From CAIUPE01 sp037131735 (GTDB lineage: Bacteria > Pseudomonadota > Alphaproteobacteria > Rhizobiales > Beijerinckiaceae), in NCBI GenBank assembly GCA_037131735.1, contig JBAXQM010000001.1, forward strand, positions 310,001 through 374,000: a stretch of DNA of 64,000 nucleotides, given 5' to 3'. Positions 42,712-52,252 of this stretch are shown here, in pieces. Every line of letters begins with the position of its first letter. The first letter of the stretch is position 1. Made by a program: the position numbers and the translations under genes. The notes under the pieces were generated by a model. That model was not told the DNA's origin. It was given only the letters and a program-made list of their open reading frames with translations, and made no database searches.

Positions 42712-44187
42712 TCAGTCCTGCAGCATCCGCTTCAGGAGCTCGACATCGTCACGCAAGCCCGTGTCGGCCGACACCGCGCCCTCGATCTTGCGGACCGCAT
42801 GAAGGACGGTCGTGTGATCGCGTCCACCAAAGCGGCGGCCGATCTCAGGGAGCGAGCGTAAGGTCAAAACCTTGGCGAGATACATCGCGATCTGACGCGG
42901 CTTTACCACACCGGCTGACCGGCGTGAGGAGAGAATATCCGCACGGCTGACATTGAAATGGGTCGCAACCAATTTCTGAATGTCTTCGATCTTCACTTTG
43001 CGGGGCTCACGCGCGCGGACCAAATCGCGGATGGCGGCTTCTGCCGCTTCCACCGTCAAAGCGCCACCGGTCAAAGTTGAATGGGCGAGCAAGCGATTGA
43101 CGGCGCCGTCAAGGTCACGGCCATTCGAAACGATTGATTTCGCAACATAGGCGATTACATTCGCATTCACGTCGAAATTCGGCTGATGCTGACGCGCGCT
43201 CGCGATGCGCGCTTCAATGATCCGCACACGCAGATTTTCATCGAGCGGACCCATCTCAACAACCAAACCACCGGCAAGTCGTGACTTCACGCGTTCATCG
43301 AGACTTTCGAGATCTGATGGCGGACGATCGGCGGCAATCACAATCTGGCGACCTGAATCAATCAGCGCATTGAGCGTGTGGCAGAATTCCTGCTGAATGG
43401 ATTTACCCTGCAGGAATTGCACATCATCGATCACGAGAAGATCGATGCCTCTCAAGCGCTCTTTAAAATTGAGTGCGGTCTGTGCTTTCAGCGCGGCGAC
43501 AAAACCATACATGAACCGATCAGCCGTGAGATAAATCACGCGGCGACCCTGAGCGATGGTTTCATGCGCGATCGCATGGAGAAGATGGGTCTTGCCCAGG
43601 CCGACACCCGCATGAACATAGAGCGGGTTATAGAGCGGCGTCTCGCCAATGCCATTTCCGGCGACGCGCTCGGCGGCGGCGTGCGCCAGCTGATTTGATT
43701 TACCGACCAAGAAATTTGTAAAGTTTAAGCGACGATCAAGCGGCGCGCCGCCAAGTGAATCCGTCTCGCTCGTTACGACGCGGTCCCGCTGGGTCGAGAT
43801 TTCATTCTGAGTGCGATCTGTGGGCATACGATCGCGGGCCGTTGTCTCAGAGGCCTGATGACCAGGAGCCTTTTGTACAGGCTTTGATGTCGCGCTGCGA
43901 ACGGTGATCGCGATTTCGGAAAGACCGATGAATTCTTCAAACACCAAGGCGCGTAAACGGTCGATATAGTGCGACTGGATCCAGCTTTTCAAAAAGCGCG
44001 TCGGCACCGACAGATGTGCCGTTTCGCCAGAAAGACCGGAAAGCTCCAACCGTCCAAACCAGCTCGAAAAAACGTCGTCGCCAAGCTCGGCGCGCAGACG
44101 GCGCCGGACGCGATCCCATGCTGAATCATCATCAACGGTTTTTGTAACCGGAGATTCAGCGGACAAAAGGGTAGAGGAATTCGACAT
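42712..44187 (-). CDS. dnaA: Chromosomal replication initiator protein DnaA
   Basis: The 491-aa initiator has an N-terminal domain (AWDRVRRRLRAELGDDVFSSWF) and a variable linker. The AAA+ domain carries Walker A VGLGKTH and Walker B LLVIDDVQFLQGK. The C-terminal DNA-binding helix-turn-helix has RRSAGVVKPRQIAMYLAK and FGGRDHTTVLHAV. It binds DnaA boxes and opens oriC. It precedes dnaN and recF on the same strand; rpsT lies upstream across an 837-bp gene-free stretch. Confidence 0.98.
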   Translation of the reverse strand: MSNSSTLLSAESPVTKTVDDDSAWDRVRRRLRAELGDDVFSSWFGRLELSGLSGETAHLSVPTRFLKSWIQSHYIDRLRALVFEEFIGLSEIAITVRSATSKPVQKAPGHQASETTARDRMPTDRTQNEISTQRDRVVTSETDSLGGAPLDRRLNFTNFLVGKSNQLAHAAAERVAGNGIGETPLYNPLYVHAGVGLGKTHLLHAIAHETIAQGRRVIYLTADRFMYGFVAALKAQTALNFKERLRGIDLLVIDDVQFLQGKSIQQEFCHTLNALIDSGRQIVIAADRPPSDLESLDERVKSRLAGGLVVEMGPLDENLRVRIIEARIASARQHQPNFDVNANVIAYVAKSIVSNGRDLDGAVNRLLAHSTLTGGALTVEAAEAAIRDLVRAREPRKVKIEDIQKLVATHFNVSRADILSSRRSAGVVKPRQIAMYLAKVLTLRSLPEIGRRFGGRDHTTVLHAVRKIEGAVSADTGLRDDVELLKRMLQD

Positions 44188-45024
44188 TAAAAAACCTGAA
44201 TGATGCAGATGCGAGGTCAGCGTAATCTTGGCGTTTATTGCGTATCAACAAATTGAGCCATTCGGACTTGATGTCTTGCTTTGAGCGCCTGCGTTTACGT
44301 TACAGGTTCGATTTCCAACAAAGACACCAATCATCTCACGCTTCCTTCTTTCGTATCCCCATCATCCGTGACGCGATCGAATTCGATCTTATCGTCTCGT
44401 ATGACACTCCCCGAGATGCGACCAGAGATACTCACTCTTCACGCACCTCACTCCAGAAGACAAAGCGAGAGCGTACCCCAAAACAGGGGTTGATCACCTC
44501 AACCATCCGGAGAGACTGTTTGCTGAAACCCAGCGAACGAGATGGACGTTACACAGGCACTTCCGTCCACGCAATGTTATAAACTCAACCGGAAGTCGAA
44601 ATTTTGACGATTAGCCGCGAGAGAGGCTGGATTTTCAGAGCGCTTTTGCCGCAACGCCTTGGTGTTATTAAGCTTTCTTTAATGACCGTGCGCGCGCAAT
44701 TTTTTTTTATTTTTTTTTTTGCTTCAAGGCTTGCGCGCTTCTTCGCGAAGATTTGCGTCGCGATTGCTGCGCTTTATCAGCTAACGCATTGATTTACAGT
44801 TATATTTTTTGAGCGTTTTTCGTCATCAATTTGTCGCCTGAAACGAAATCTAAGCGTCACAGTGTCAAGCATAAAATTGTTCGGCGCGTGAAATAAATCG
44901 CTTGCGTCGATTCTTTGTGACGGCACTTAGAAGCGCAAATAAAAAAGCTCCGCGTGAGCAGAGCTTTTTTCAAACTTAAGTTGTAACAAGAAATCACTGC
45001 GCCGCAGGCACTTCTTGCAGTCGC
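44188..45024. other. Gene-free stretch upstream of dnaA
   Basis: This 837-bp stretch has no convincing gene; the two short plus-strand frames in it look random. It holds the dnaA promoter region, a homopolymer tract of 9 T, A, 11 T (44700-44720) flanked by GCGCGCAA (44692-44699) and TTGCGCGC (44731-44738), and the rpsT terminator at its right end. I see no clear cluster of DnaA boxes (TTATCCACA-like), so it is not a proven origin. Confidence 0.6.
44941..44970. terminator. Bidirectional terminator after rpsT
   Basis: AAAAAAGCTC (44941-44950) pairs with GAGCTTTTTT (44961-44970) around a 10-nt loop. It ends the rpsT transcript on the minus strand and has T runs in both directions. Confidence 0.88.
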
Positions 45025-45291
45025 TTACTTAGCAACAGCGCTCACGGCTTTCACCAGACGCGAAATTTTGCGCGAGGCGGTCTTCTTGTGCATCACGCCT
45101 TTTTGCGCAGCGCGCATCAATTCAGGCTCTGCATGCTTCATCGCTTCAGAAGCAGCGCCCTTGTCGCCGGCCTTCAAAGCTTCTTCAACCTTCTTCACGT
45201 AAGTGCGCACGCGTGAACGACGGCTGCGATTGACGGCCGTGCGGGCTTCAATTTTACGGGTGGCCTTTTTGGCCGATTTCGTATTCGCCAT
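45025..45291 (-). CDS. rpsT: 30S ribosomal protein S20
   Basis: This 88-aa basic helical ribosomal protein begins MANTKSAKKATRKIEARTAV and contains VRTYVKKVEEAL and the KGVMHKKTASRKISRL signature of S20. It binds 16S rRNA early in assembly. It is followed by a bidirectional terminator and then by dnaA on the same strand, the usual alphaproteobacterial arrangement. Confidence 0.97.
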   Translation of the reverse strand: MANTKSAKKATRKIEARTAVNRSRRSRVRTYVKKVEEALKAGDKGAASEAMKHAEPELMRAAQKGVMHKKTASRKISRLVKAVSAVAK

Positions 45292-45444
45292 TTTAGGTCC
45301 TCAAGACAAAGTCGATGCGTTCAACCCAGCGACGATCGCATTTGTCTATGGTTTGAAATCCAAAAGGATCGCGCCTCACAATCCAGAAGCCGTCCCTTGC
45401 GTGGCGGGTCTCTTAGCGGCTTGGGCCGAGGCCGTCAATGACCA

Positions 45445-46245
45445 TCATCCCGGAAAGGACAAAAACGCGAAGAGCCAATGGAGGGGATTGGTCGGATCAG
45501 CCAGCATTTTGATCGATAAAGCGCAGCAGGTGATCACGATCAGTGGCCGGATGAGCCGCGCGCCTTGGCGAACCGCCAGATGCGACCCGATCTGGGCGCC
45601 CGTCATAGAGGCCGCGCCCATCGCGAGGCCCAGCGGCCAATGGACCGCCCCGGCGAGAGAATAGACAATGAGCGAGCCCAAATTGGATCCGCCATTAAGC
45701 AGTTTGGCCATGGCGGTCATCCGGGTGATCCCGAGCCCGAGGAGGCCGATCAGAACCGCCGCATAGAACGACCCCGCCCCGGGGCCGAGAAAGCCGTCAT
45801 AGAGTGCTAGCGGTGGAATAATGAGGGTCAGGAACAGAGGGCGGGACAGCCGCGCTTTACGGTCGGCTTCGCCGACGCCCCGCATCAGGCCGAAATAGAA
45901 CGCCACTGAGATCAACAAGACCGGAATGAGTGCCGCGATGACCGTTTTCGAGAAAAATTGGATCAAAAGCGCGCCAAAACCACCAAAAACGAGCGTAATC
46001 AGCAGCATCGGGAGGCCCGGCCGCCATTCGATGAGCCCTTTCCGCCCGTAGGTCACGAGCGCCGAGACAATCGACAAGGTGCCTTGGACCTTATTCGTGG
46101 CAACCGCCGTGACGGGGTCGATCCCGGCGATCAGAAGGGCAGGAACGGTCAAGAGACCGCCGCCGCCCGCGATTGAGTCAATAAATCCGGCGAGGAAGGC
46201 GGTTCCGGTGAGAAGCGCAATCGTGTCCCATTCAAGGCCTGACAT
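45445..46245 (-). CDS. TauE/SafE-family sulfite/organic anion exporter-like membrane protein
   Basis: The 266-aa protein has seven to eight membrane spans and the family motif FIDSIAGGGGLLTVPALL near the N terminus, repeated more weakly as DGFLGPGAGSFYAAVLIGLLG in the second half. The family transports sulfite, sulfoacetate or related anions; the substrate here is unknown. It starts 18 bp after the enoyl-CoA hydratase stop and may be cotranscribed with it. Confidence 0.87.
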   Translation of the reverse strand: MSGLEWDTIALLTGTAFLAGFIDSIAGGGGLLTVPALLIAGIDPVTAVATNKVQGTLSIVSALVTYGRKGLIEWRPGLPMLLITLVFGGFGALLIQFFSKTVIAALIPVLLISVAFYFGLMRGVGEADRKARLSRPLFLTLIIPPLALYDGFLGPGAGSFYAAVLIGLLGLGITRMTAMAKLLNGGSNLGSLIVYSLAGAVHWPLGLAMGAASMTGAQIGSHLAVRQGARLIRPLIVITCCALSIKMLADPTNPLHWLFAFLSFPG

Positions 46246-46263
46246 CTGGATTTTCGTCCGGCG

Positions 46264-47037
46264 TCAGGTTTTGCTGAAAAGCGGCGGCCGCTTCTCAACA
46301 AAAGCCGCCATACCTTCCTTCTGGTCCTCGGTCGCGAAGAGGGATTGAAACAACCGGCGTTCGACGAGCAGTCCTTCCGAGAGGCTTGTCTCAAAGGCGC
46401 GGTTGATCGCTTCTTTTGCCATCAGCACGCTGGTCCGGCCGAGACCGGCAATCTGATTGGCCGTCTTGAGCGCGTCTGCGATCAAATCGGCTGCGGGCAC
46501 AATCCGCGCGACAAGTCCTGCACGTTCGGCTTCATTCGCGTCCATCATACGTCCGGTGAGGCAGAGCTCCATTGCCTTCGATTTGCCGATGGAGCGGGTC
46601 AGTCTTTGTGATCCGCCAACGCCCGGAATGATGCCGAGTTTGATTTCAGGCTGGCCGAATTTCGCAGTATCGGCAGCCAAAATGAAATCGCACATCATGG
46701 CCAATTCGCAGCCGCCGCCTAACGCAAATCCGGCAACCGCCGCAATGATGGGTTTGCGTTTTCGCGCGACGCGATCCCATGATGTCACAAAATCATCGAG
46801 ATAGGTTGAAGGAAAAGCGAGATCCTTCATCTCCTTAATATCCGCACCCGCAGCGAAGGCTTTCTCCGATCCGGTGATGACAGTTGCGCCGATGTGAGGA
46901 TCACGTTCAAACGCATCGAGCGCTTGATCAAGCTCGGCGATCAGCGTGCTGTTGAGCGCGTTGAGCGCGTCAGGACGATGAAGCGTGATCAATCCCGCTT
47001 TGTCGCGCGTTTCGACCTTGAGGGTCTGAAATGACAT
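46264..47037 (-). CDS. Enoyl-CoA hydratase
   Basis: The 257-aa crotonase-fold protein has the oxyanion-hole segments AFAAGADIKEM and AGFALGGGCELAMMCD. Both catalytic glutamates are in place (CELAM, and GQPEIKLGIIPGVGG). It hydrates trans-2-enoyl-CoA in beta-oxidation. The close match to short-chain EchA/mitochondrial-type hydratases (LNALN, ERDPHIGATVITG) supports this. The ATG at 47037 has AAGGAG 8 bp upstream and is preferred over the upstream start at 47046. Confidence 0.9.
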   Translation of the reverse strand: MSFQTLKVETRDKAGLITLHRPDALNALNSTLIAELDQALDAFERDPHIGATVITGSEKAFAAGADIKEMKDLAFPSTYLDDFVTSWDRVARKRKPIIAAVAGFALGGGCELAMMCDFILAADTAKFGQPEIKLGIIPGVGGSQRLTRSIGKSKAMELCLTGRMMDANEAERAGLVARIVPAADLIADALKTANQIAGLGRTSVLMAKEAINRAFETSLSEGLLVERRLFQSLFATEDQKEGMAAFVEKRPPLFSKT

Positions 47038-47133
47038 GGTCCGCACTCCTTATATATGTAGGATCGATCTTTTAAACGTCATGCGAGTGCTAACCGCTCA
47101 CTTCAATTTGTTCAAGCCTGCCAGCGATTCTCG

Positions 47134-48015
47134 TTATTTCTGGCATTTCGGACAAAAGAAAGTTGATCGACCCGATTGAACAATACGTTTAATCGTTCCC
47201 GTGCAGGCTTTGGTGAGACAAGACTCACCCTCGCGATCATAAACGCGGAAGCGATGCTGGAAGTAACCAAGCGATCCGTCCGTTTGTGCGAAATCGCGCA
47301 AAGACGACCCACCCGCTTCAACCGCTTCAATCAGCACATCACGAATATTATCCGCGAGTTTATCGGCCTTATCTCGCACCGCGCCCCGCTTTGAAGACAG
47401 CGTGCCCGCGCGCCGTTTGGGTGAAAGGCCTGAACGATAAAGCGCCTCGCACACATAGATATTGCCGAGGCCGGCAATCAAACTCTGATCAAGCAAGGCG
47501 GCTTTCAACGGTGCTTTTTTTCCTTCAAACACGGCGCGAATATGATCGCCATCAAGCGCATTGCCGAGAGGCTCAATTCCCATGGATTTGAAATGGCGGC
47601 AAGTCTCTAGAGTGTTGCGCGGCACGATATCCATAAAGCCAAACCGACGTGGATCGTTGTAAATAATGCGCGCACCATTTTCGAGATGAAACACGATATG
47701 ATCGTGAAGGCTTGAGTCCCCGGTTTCATGATGAAATGCGCCGGGCTTTTGCTTTTGTATCGGATCGATAATCGTAAAGCGGCCGCTCATGCCGAGATGC
47801 ATGATGAGAATCTCTTCCGATCCGAGATCGACGAGGAGATATTTGGCACGCCGCCCCAGGCTGAGGATGCGCTGCCCTTCAAGGCGCTCCCGAAAGCGAG
47901 GCGGAAAGGGAAAGCGCAGATCGGGCCGACGCTGCTCGACCCGCGCGATGCGTTGTCCGGTCATCACGGGCTCTAGCCCGCGGCGGACGGTTTCAACTTC
48001 GGGTAATTCCGGCAT
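47134..48015 (-). CDS. mutM: Formamidopyrimidine-DNA glycosylase
   Basis: The 293-aa DNA repair enzyme removes 8-oxoguanine and formamidopyrimidines. After Met removal the catalytic Pro2 and Glu3 (MPELPEVE) must be N-terminal, which fixes the start at 48015 rather than 48039. The H2TH region (LIAGLGNIYVCEAL) and the C-terminal zinc finger (CLTKAC ... FCPKCQ) are complete. The first cysteine pair is spaced by four residues. It is divergent from ubiE. Confidence 0.95.
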   Translation of the reverse strand: MPELPEVETVRRGLEPVMTGQRIARVEQRRPDLRFPFPPRFRERLEGQRILSLGRRAKYLLVDLGSEEILIMHLGMSGRFTIIDPIQKQKPGAFHHETGDSSLHDHIVFHLENGARIIYNDPRRFGFMDIVPRNTLETCRHFKSMGIEPLGNALDGDHIRAVFEGKKAPLKAALLDQSLIAGLGNIYVCEALYRSGLSPKRRAGTLSSKRGAVRDKADKLADNIRDVLIEAVEAGGSSLRDFAQTDGSLGYFQHRFRVYDREGESCLTKACTGTIKRIVQSGRSTFFCPKCQK

Positions 48016-48093
48016 GGCGGGTCCTTCCCGCACCGGCATAGCGTCTTGACGCGCCCTGCGCTATGGTCTTGATCGCGGGCGGATCACGAGTGG

Positions 48094-48888
48094 ATGATGA
48101 TGGATATGCAGGAAAATCGGGCAGCAACGGGTGACCGCGATGAGGCGGCCGAGACCCATTTCGGCTTTTCCTCGGTCCGCTTGGGTCAAAAACAGGCGCT
48201 TGTCGATGATGTGTTTCACAAAGTCGCGCGCCGTTACGACCTTATGAATGATCTCATGTCCTTTGGGCTTCATCGCGCCTGGAAGGCCGCGCTCGTCTCG
48301 AGCTTGCGCCCCGCGCGCACGCGTCCGTTCCGCCTTCTCGATGTTGCAGGCGGCACTGGTGACATTTCTTTCAGGGTGTTGGAAGCCGCCGGCGCGCAAG
48401 CTACGGCGACCGTACTCGATATCAATGGCGACATGCTTGAAGTGGGGCGTGACCGCACAACGAAAGCGTTGAAGGACCGGATCAATTTTGTTCAGGGCAA
48501 TGCGGAAGAACTTCCCTTACCCGATAAAAGTTTCGATGCCTACACAATCGCTTTTGGCATCCGCAATGTGCCGCGCATTGATCGCGCGCTTTCCGAAGCC
48601 TATCGCGTGTTGAAGCGCGGCGGGCGTTTTATGTGCCTCGAATTTTCTAATGTCGATGTGCCGGGTCTAGATAAAATCTATGACACCTTTTCCTTCAAAG
48701 TCATTCCGCCGATGGGACGTCTCGTGACGGGCGATGCGGAGCCCTATCAATATCTCGTCGAGTCGATCCGTAAATTTCCGACGCCCGCGCGGTTTACCGC
48801 GATGATCGAGACCGCCGGTTTTGGCCGCGTCACATCGCGCCCCATGTCTGGTGGAATAGTGCAGCTCCATTCGGCGTGGAAGATTTAA
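48094..48888 (+). CDS. ubiE: Ubiquinone/menaquinone biosynthesis C-methyltransferase UbiE
   Basis: The 264-aa SAM-dependent methyltransferase has VDDVFHKVARRYDLMNDLMS, the SAM motif LLDVAGGTGDI, and the UbiE signature FGIRNVPRIDRALSEAYRVL. It methylates the benzoquinol ring in ubiquinone synthesis. The start is the first ATG of a cluster (48094); ATGs at 48097 and 48100 are equally possible. It is followed by ubiB after 10 bp. Confidence 0.95.
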   Translation: MMMDMQENRAATGDRDEAAETHFGFSSVRLGQKQALVDDVFHKVARRYDLMNDLMSFGLHRAWKAALVSSLRPARTRPFRLLDVAGGTGDISFRVLEAAGAQATATVLDINGDMLEVGRDRTTKALKDRINFVQGNAEELPLPDKSFDAYTIAFGIRNVPRIDRALSEAYRVLKRGGRFMCLEFSNVDVPGLDKIYDTFSFKVIPPMGRLVTGDAEPYQYLVESIRKFPTPARFTAMIETAGFGRVTSRPMSGGIVQLHSAWKI

Positions 48889-48898
48889 GGTCAGGCCC

Positions 48899-50461
48899 GT
48901 GCGTTTTGCCCCCATCCATCTCTTGCGGTTGATGCGTGTTGGTTTCGTGCTCGCACGCGAGGGTGCCTTTGCGCTTGTCGATCCGCGTGAAGCGCCTCCC
49001 GGTGTCGGCGCGCTAGTGCAGCTTGCGCGGTTGTTCGAAAAGCGGGGTGCATCATCGAGTGCTGAAGGACTCGTGGCCGCGCTCACGCGTTTGGGTCCCT
49101 CATATATAAAGCTTGGTCAATTCATGGCGACGCGCCCCGATGTCGTGGGTGTGCGTGTCGCGCGCGACTTGGAAAAATTGCAAGACCGCATTCCGCCTTT
49201 TGGACGCGTTGCAGCAGTCAAGGAAATTGAAGCATCTTTCGGTAAGCCGATTGACTCTCTTTATTCCGAATTCAGCGAACCGATTGCGGCAGCCTCCATC
49301 GCGCAGGTGCATCGCGCCCGCACACAAAGCGGCGAAACGGTTGCCGTGAAGGTTTTGCGGCCCGGTGTGCGCACGCGCTTCCGTCGTGATCTTGCCGCGA
49401 TGGCCTATGCCGCCAGCGTGATGGAAGAGTTTTCTGCTGAAGCGCGGCGGTTGAAATTCGTTGATGTCGTTGAGACCTTGAAACGCTCCGTTACGATGGA
49501 AATGGATCTCCGGCTGGAAGCGGCCGCGTTGTCGGAAATGGCCGAGAATGCGCGCGATGATTCCGAGTTTCATGTGCCCTCCGTCAATTGGGATTTGACC
49601 GCGCGCGATGTCGTGACGATGGAATGGATCGACGGCATTCCGTTGCATGACATTGATCAAATTGCGGCGCAGGGGCATGATCGCATCGCTTTGGGCCGTA
49701 TCGTTATTCAGTCCTTTTTGCGTCATGCACTGCGTGACGGATTTTTCCACGCCGATATGCATCCGGGTAATTTATTCGTTGATGCCTCAGGGCGTCTTTG
49801 CGCGGTTGATTTTGGAATCATGGGCCGTTTGGGTCCACGCGAGAGACGTTTCCTCGCCGAAATTCTTTTGGGCTTTATAACGCGCAATTATCGCCGCGTG
49901 GCAGAAGTACATTTTGAAGCCGGCTATGTGCCGATGCACCACTCGGTTGATGATTTTGCGCAAGCGATCCGCGCGATTGGTGAACCCATTCACCAACGCT
50001 CCGCCGATCAAATCTCGATGGCGAAATTATTGACGCTGCTCTTTGAAGTGACGGGCCTTTTCGATATGCGCACGCGCACCGAACTCGTGATGCTGCAAAA
50101 GACAATGGTCGTTGTTGAAGGTGTCGCGCGTTCGCTTGATCCGCATTTGAATATGTGGACGACCGCCGAGCCGGTGGTGCGTGATTGGATTGAGCGCAAT
50201 CTCGGTCCCCTTGGACGCATTGAAGAAGTCGGGCGCGGCGCGTTGTCGCTTGCCACCATGATTGGCCATTTACCAACGCTCGCCAATCGCGCTGAAACAC
50301 TCGCGCAGCAGTTATCTGAAGCGAGCGCGAAGGGCTTTCCGCTTGATGCGCGGTCAATTGTTGAGATCGGCCGTGCCGAAGCCCGCCGCAACCGGTGGGG
50401 CAATCTCGCGCTGTGGGTGATCGCAGCTGTTTTGGTGGCACTCGCTCTGCGAGTGCTTTGA
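48899..50461 (+). CDS. ubiB: Ubiquinone biosynthesis protein UbiB (ABC1/ADCK-like kinase)
   Basis: The 520-aa atypical kinase has the KxGQ motif (YIKLGQFMATRPDVVG), the alanine-rich nucleotide loop (EPIAAASIAQVHRA), catalytic HADMHPGNLF and VDFGIMG. A C-terminal membrane helix follows (LALWVIAAVLVALAL). It is needed for ubiquinone synthesis, probably as an ATPase acting on lipid intermediates at the membrane. The start is a GTG. It is cotranscribed with ubiE. Confidence 0.94.
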   Translation: MRFAPIHLLRLMRVGFVLAREGAFALVDPREAPPGVGALVQLARLFEKRGASSSAEGLVAALTRLGPSYIKLGQFMATRPDVVGVRVARDLEKLQDRIPPFGRVAAVKEIEASFGKPIDSLYSEFSEPIAAASIAQVHRARTQSGETVAVKVLRPGVRTRFRRDLAAMAYAASVMEEFSAEARRLKFVDVVETLKRSVTMEMDLRLEAAALSEMAENARDDSEFHVPSVNWDLTARDVVTMEWIDGIPLHDIDQIAAQGHDRIALGRIVIQSFLRHALRDGFFHADMHPGNLFVDASGRLCAVDFGIMGRLGPRERRFLAEILLGFITRNYRRVAEVHFEAGYVPMHHSVDDFAQAIRAIGEPIHQRSADQISMAKLLTLLFEVTGLFDMRTRTELVMLQKTMVVVEGVARSLDPHLNMWTTAEPVVRDWIERNLGPLGRIEEVGRGALSLATMIGHLPTLANRAETLAQQLSEASAKGFPLDARSIVEIGRAEARRNRWGNLALWVIAAVLVALALRVL

Positions 50462-50528
50462 GTTTAACTTGATCGCGTGTTGATCATTCTTTTGAGATCT
50501 GCGGATTTGAAGGGCTAGGTCGAGATCA

Positions 50529-51758
50529 ATGTCTTTATCGGGAAAATCCGTTCTCCTCGTCATTGGCGGCGGGATCGCGGCGTATAAATCGCTCGAACTC
50601 ATCCGCGAAATCAAAAAGCGCGGCGGGGCGGTGCGCGCCATTCTCACCAAAGCGGGCGCGGAATTCGTCACGCCGCTTTCGGTTTCAAGTCTTGCGGGCG
50701 AGAAGGTGTTTTCCGATCTCTTTTCGCTGACGGACGAGGCCGAGATGGGCCATATCGAATTATCGCGCTCGGCGGATCTTGTTGTTGTCGCCCCGGCCAC
50801 GGCGGATCTCTTGGCAAAGATGGCGCAGGGTTTGGCGAATGATCTCGCCTCGACCGCGTTGCTGGCTACCGATAAGCGCGTGCTCGTGGCACCTGCCATG
50901 AATGTGCGCATGTGGACCCAGGCCGCGACACAGCGCAATCTCGCCCAACTCAAGAAAGACGGCGTTTTGTTTGTAGGTCCCGATGAGGGCGAGATGGCTT
51001 GTGGCGAATTCGGCCCCGGCCGCATGGCCGAGCCCTTTGCGATTGCGGATGCGATTGAAAAGGCGTTGGGCGGCAAGCCTTCGGGCAAAGGCCCACTCGC
51101 CGGAAAACATGTGGTCGTGACGTCGGGCCCGACCCATGAGCCGATTGATCCGGTGCGCTATATCGCCAATCGCTCCTCGGGCAAGCAGGGCCATGCCTTG
51201 GCGGCAGCCGCTGCGGCGGCGGGTGCGAAAGTCACGTTGATCTCGGGTCCTGTTTCAATTCCTGACCCCGCGGGCGTGACAACCATCCATGTCGAAACGG
51301 CCAGCGCCATGTTGGCTGCGGTTCAAAAAGCCTTGCCTGCTGATCTCGCTATTTTTTGCGCGGCCGTTGCCGATTGGCGTGTGACGAGTGAGGCCAAGGA
51401 CAAGATCAAGAAACAAAAGGGCGCGCCCCCGCCGACTCTGACGTTGGAGCCCAATCCCGATATTCTGGCCACTATTGCCGGATTGAAAAAAGGTCGGCCC
51501 TCTGTGGTTGTTGGTTTTGCGGCGGAAACCCATGACGTTTTGACCTATGCGAAGGGCAAACTTGCCTCAAAAACCTGCGATGTGATCGTCGCCAATGATG
51601 TCGGGGCGGGAAAAGACGTGATGGGTGGGGATAATAATTCCGTCCATCTCGTCTCGAAACAGGATGTGGAGACCTGGCCGACCTTGCCGAAAACCGAGGT
51701 CGCCGCCCGTCTGATCGCACATTTTTCGACGATTTTGCCCAAAAAGAGCACGAAATGA
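50529..51758 (+). CDS. coaBC: Bifunctional phosphopantothenoylcysteine decarboxylase / phosphopantothenate-cysteine ligase
   Basis: The 409-aa fusion has an N-terminal flavoprotein decarboxylase (GGGIAAYKSLELIR, PAMNVRMW with the catalytic Asn, ACGEFGPGRM) and a C-terminal ligase domain (VTSGPTHEPIDPVRYIANRS, KIKKQKG). Together they turn phosphopantothenate into phosphopantetheine in coenzyme A synthesis. Its stop overlaps the dut ATG (ATGA), so the two are coupled. Confidence 0.96.
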   Translation: MSLSGKSVLLVIGGGIAAYKSLELIREIKKRGGAVRAILTKAGAEFVTPLSVSSLAGEKVFSDLFSLTDEAEMGHIELSRSADLVVVAPATADLLAKMAQGLANDLASTALLATDKRVLVAPAMNVRMWTQAATQRNLAQLKKDGVLFVGPDEGEMACGEFGPGRMAEPFAIADAIEKALGGKPSGKGPLAGKHVVVTSGPTHEPIDPVRYIANRSSGKQGHALAAAAAAAGAKVTLISGPVSIPDPAGVTTIHVETASAMLAAVQKALPADLAIFCAAVADWRVTSEAKDKIKKQKGAPPPTLTLEPNPDILATIAGLKKGRPSVVVGFAAETHDVLTYAKGKLASKTCDVIVANDVGAGKDVMGGDNNSVHLVSKQDVETWPTLPKTEVAARLIAHFSTILPKKSTK

Positions 51759-52207
51759 TCCCTGTTATCGGTGTTTTGCGCCTTCCCCACGCGGAAGGTC
51801 TGCCTCTGCCGCGCTATGAAACCGCAGGGGCAGCGGGCATGGATTTGCTTGCGGCCATCCCCGAAACTCCTGTATTCACAATTTCTGCTGGGAAACGTAG
51901 ATTAATCCAAACTGGATTGTGTATTGAGATTCCGGCGGGTTTTGAGGCGCAGGTCAGACCCCGGTCGGGGCTCGCTTTGAAGCATGGTGTGACGGTGTTG
52001 AATTCACCCGGCACGATTGACGCGGATTATCGCGGCGAAGTGTCGGTGCTCCTCATCAATCATGGTGAGGACCCTTTCACCGTGACGCGCGGAATGCGGA
52101 TTGCCCAGCTTGTTGTCGCGCCCGTGGCACAAGCGGTTCTTGAAGAGCGCACAGGTCTCGCGGAGACAGGGCGCGGCGCGGGTGGTTACGGCTCGACAGG
52201 CGTTTGA
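51755..52207 (+). CDS. dut: dUTP diphosphatase
   Basis: The 150-aa trimeric dUTPase has its conserved motifs in order: AGAAGMDLLA, RPRSGLALKHG, LNSPGTIDADYRGE, and the C-terminal P-loop-like arm GRGAGGYGSTG. It hydrolyses dUTP to dUMP, keeping uracil out of DNA and feeding dTMP synthesis. It overlaps the coaBC stop. A dCTP deaminase that produces dUTP is encoded at 58.9 kb. Confidence 0.96.
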   Translation: MIPVIGVLRLPHAEGLPLPRYETAGAAGMDLLAAIPETPVFTISAGKRRLIQTGLCIEIPAGFEAQVRPRSGLALKHGVTVLNSPGTIDADYRGEVSVLLINHGEDPFTVTRGMRIAQLVVAPVAQAVLEERTGLAETGRGAGGYGSTGV

Positions 52208-52252
52208 TTAACGTCTCTCTCGAGCCCGAGGCTTGAGGGAAGGACGTGTAAC

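Noticed and set aside
44238..44792. Two plus-strand open frames upstream of dnaA (44238-44582 and 44604-44792)
   Set aside because: No ribosome site, skewed composition, one contains the poly-T tract as a run of Phe; no recognisable domain.
44188..45024. Chromosome origin at dnaA
   Set aside because: No cluster of TTATCCACA-like boxes was seen, and the origin in related alphaproteobacteria often lies elsewhere; only noted as an open question.
48061..49762. Long minus-strand frames opposite ubiE and ubiB
   Set aside because: They mirror genes with complete catalytic motifs and have no homology-like features or ribosome sites.
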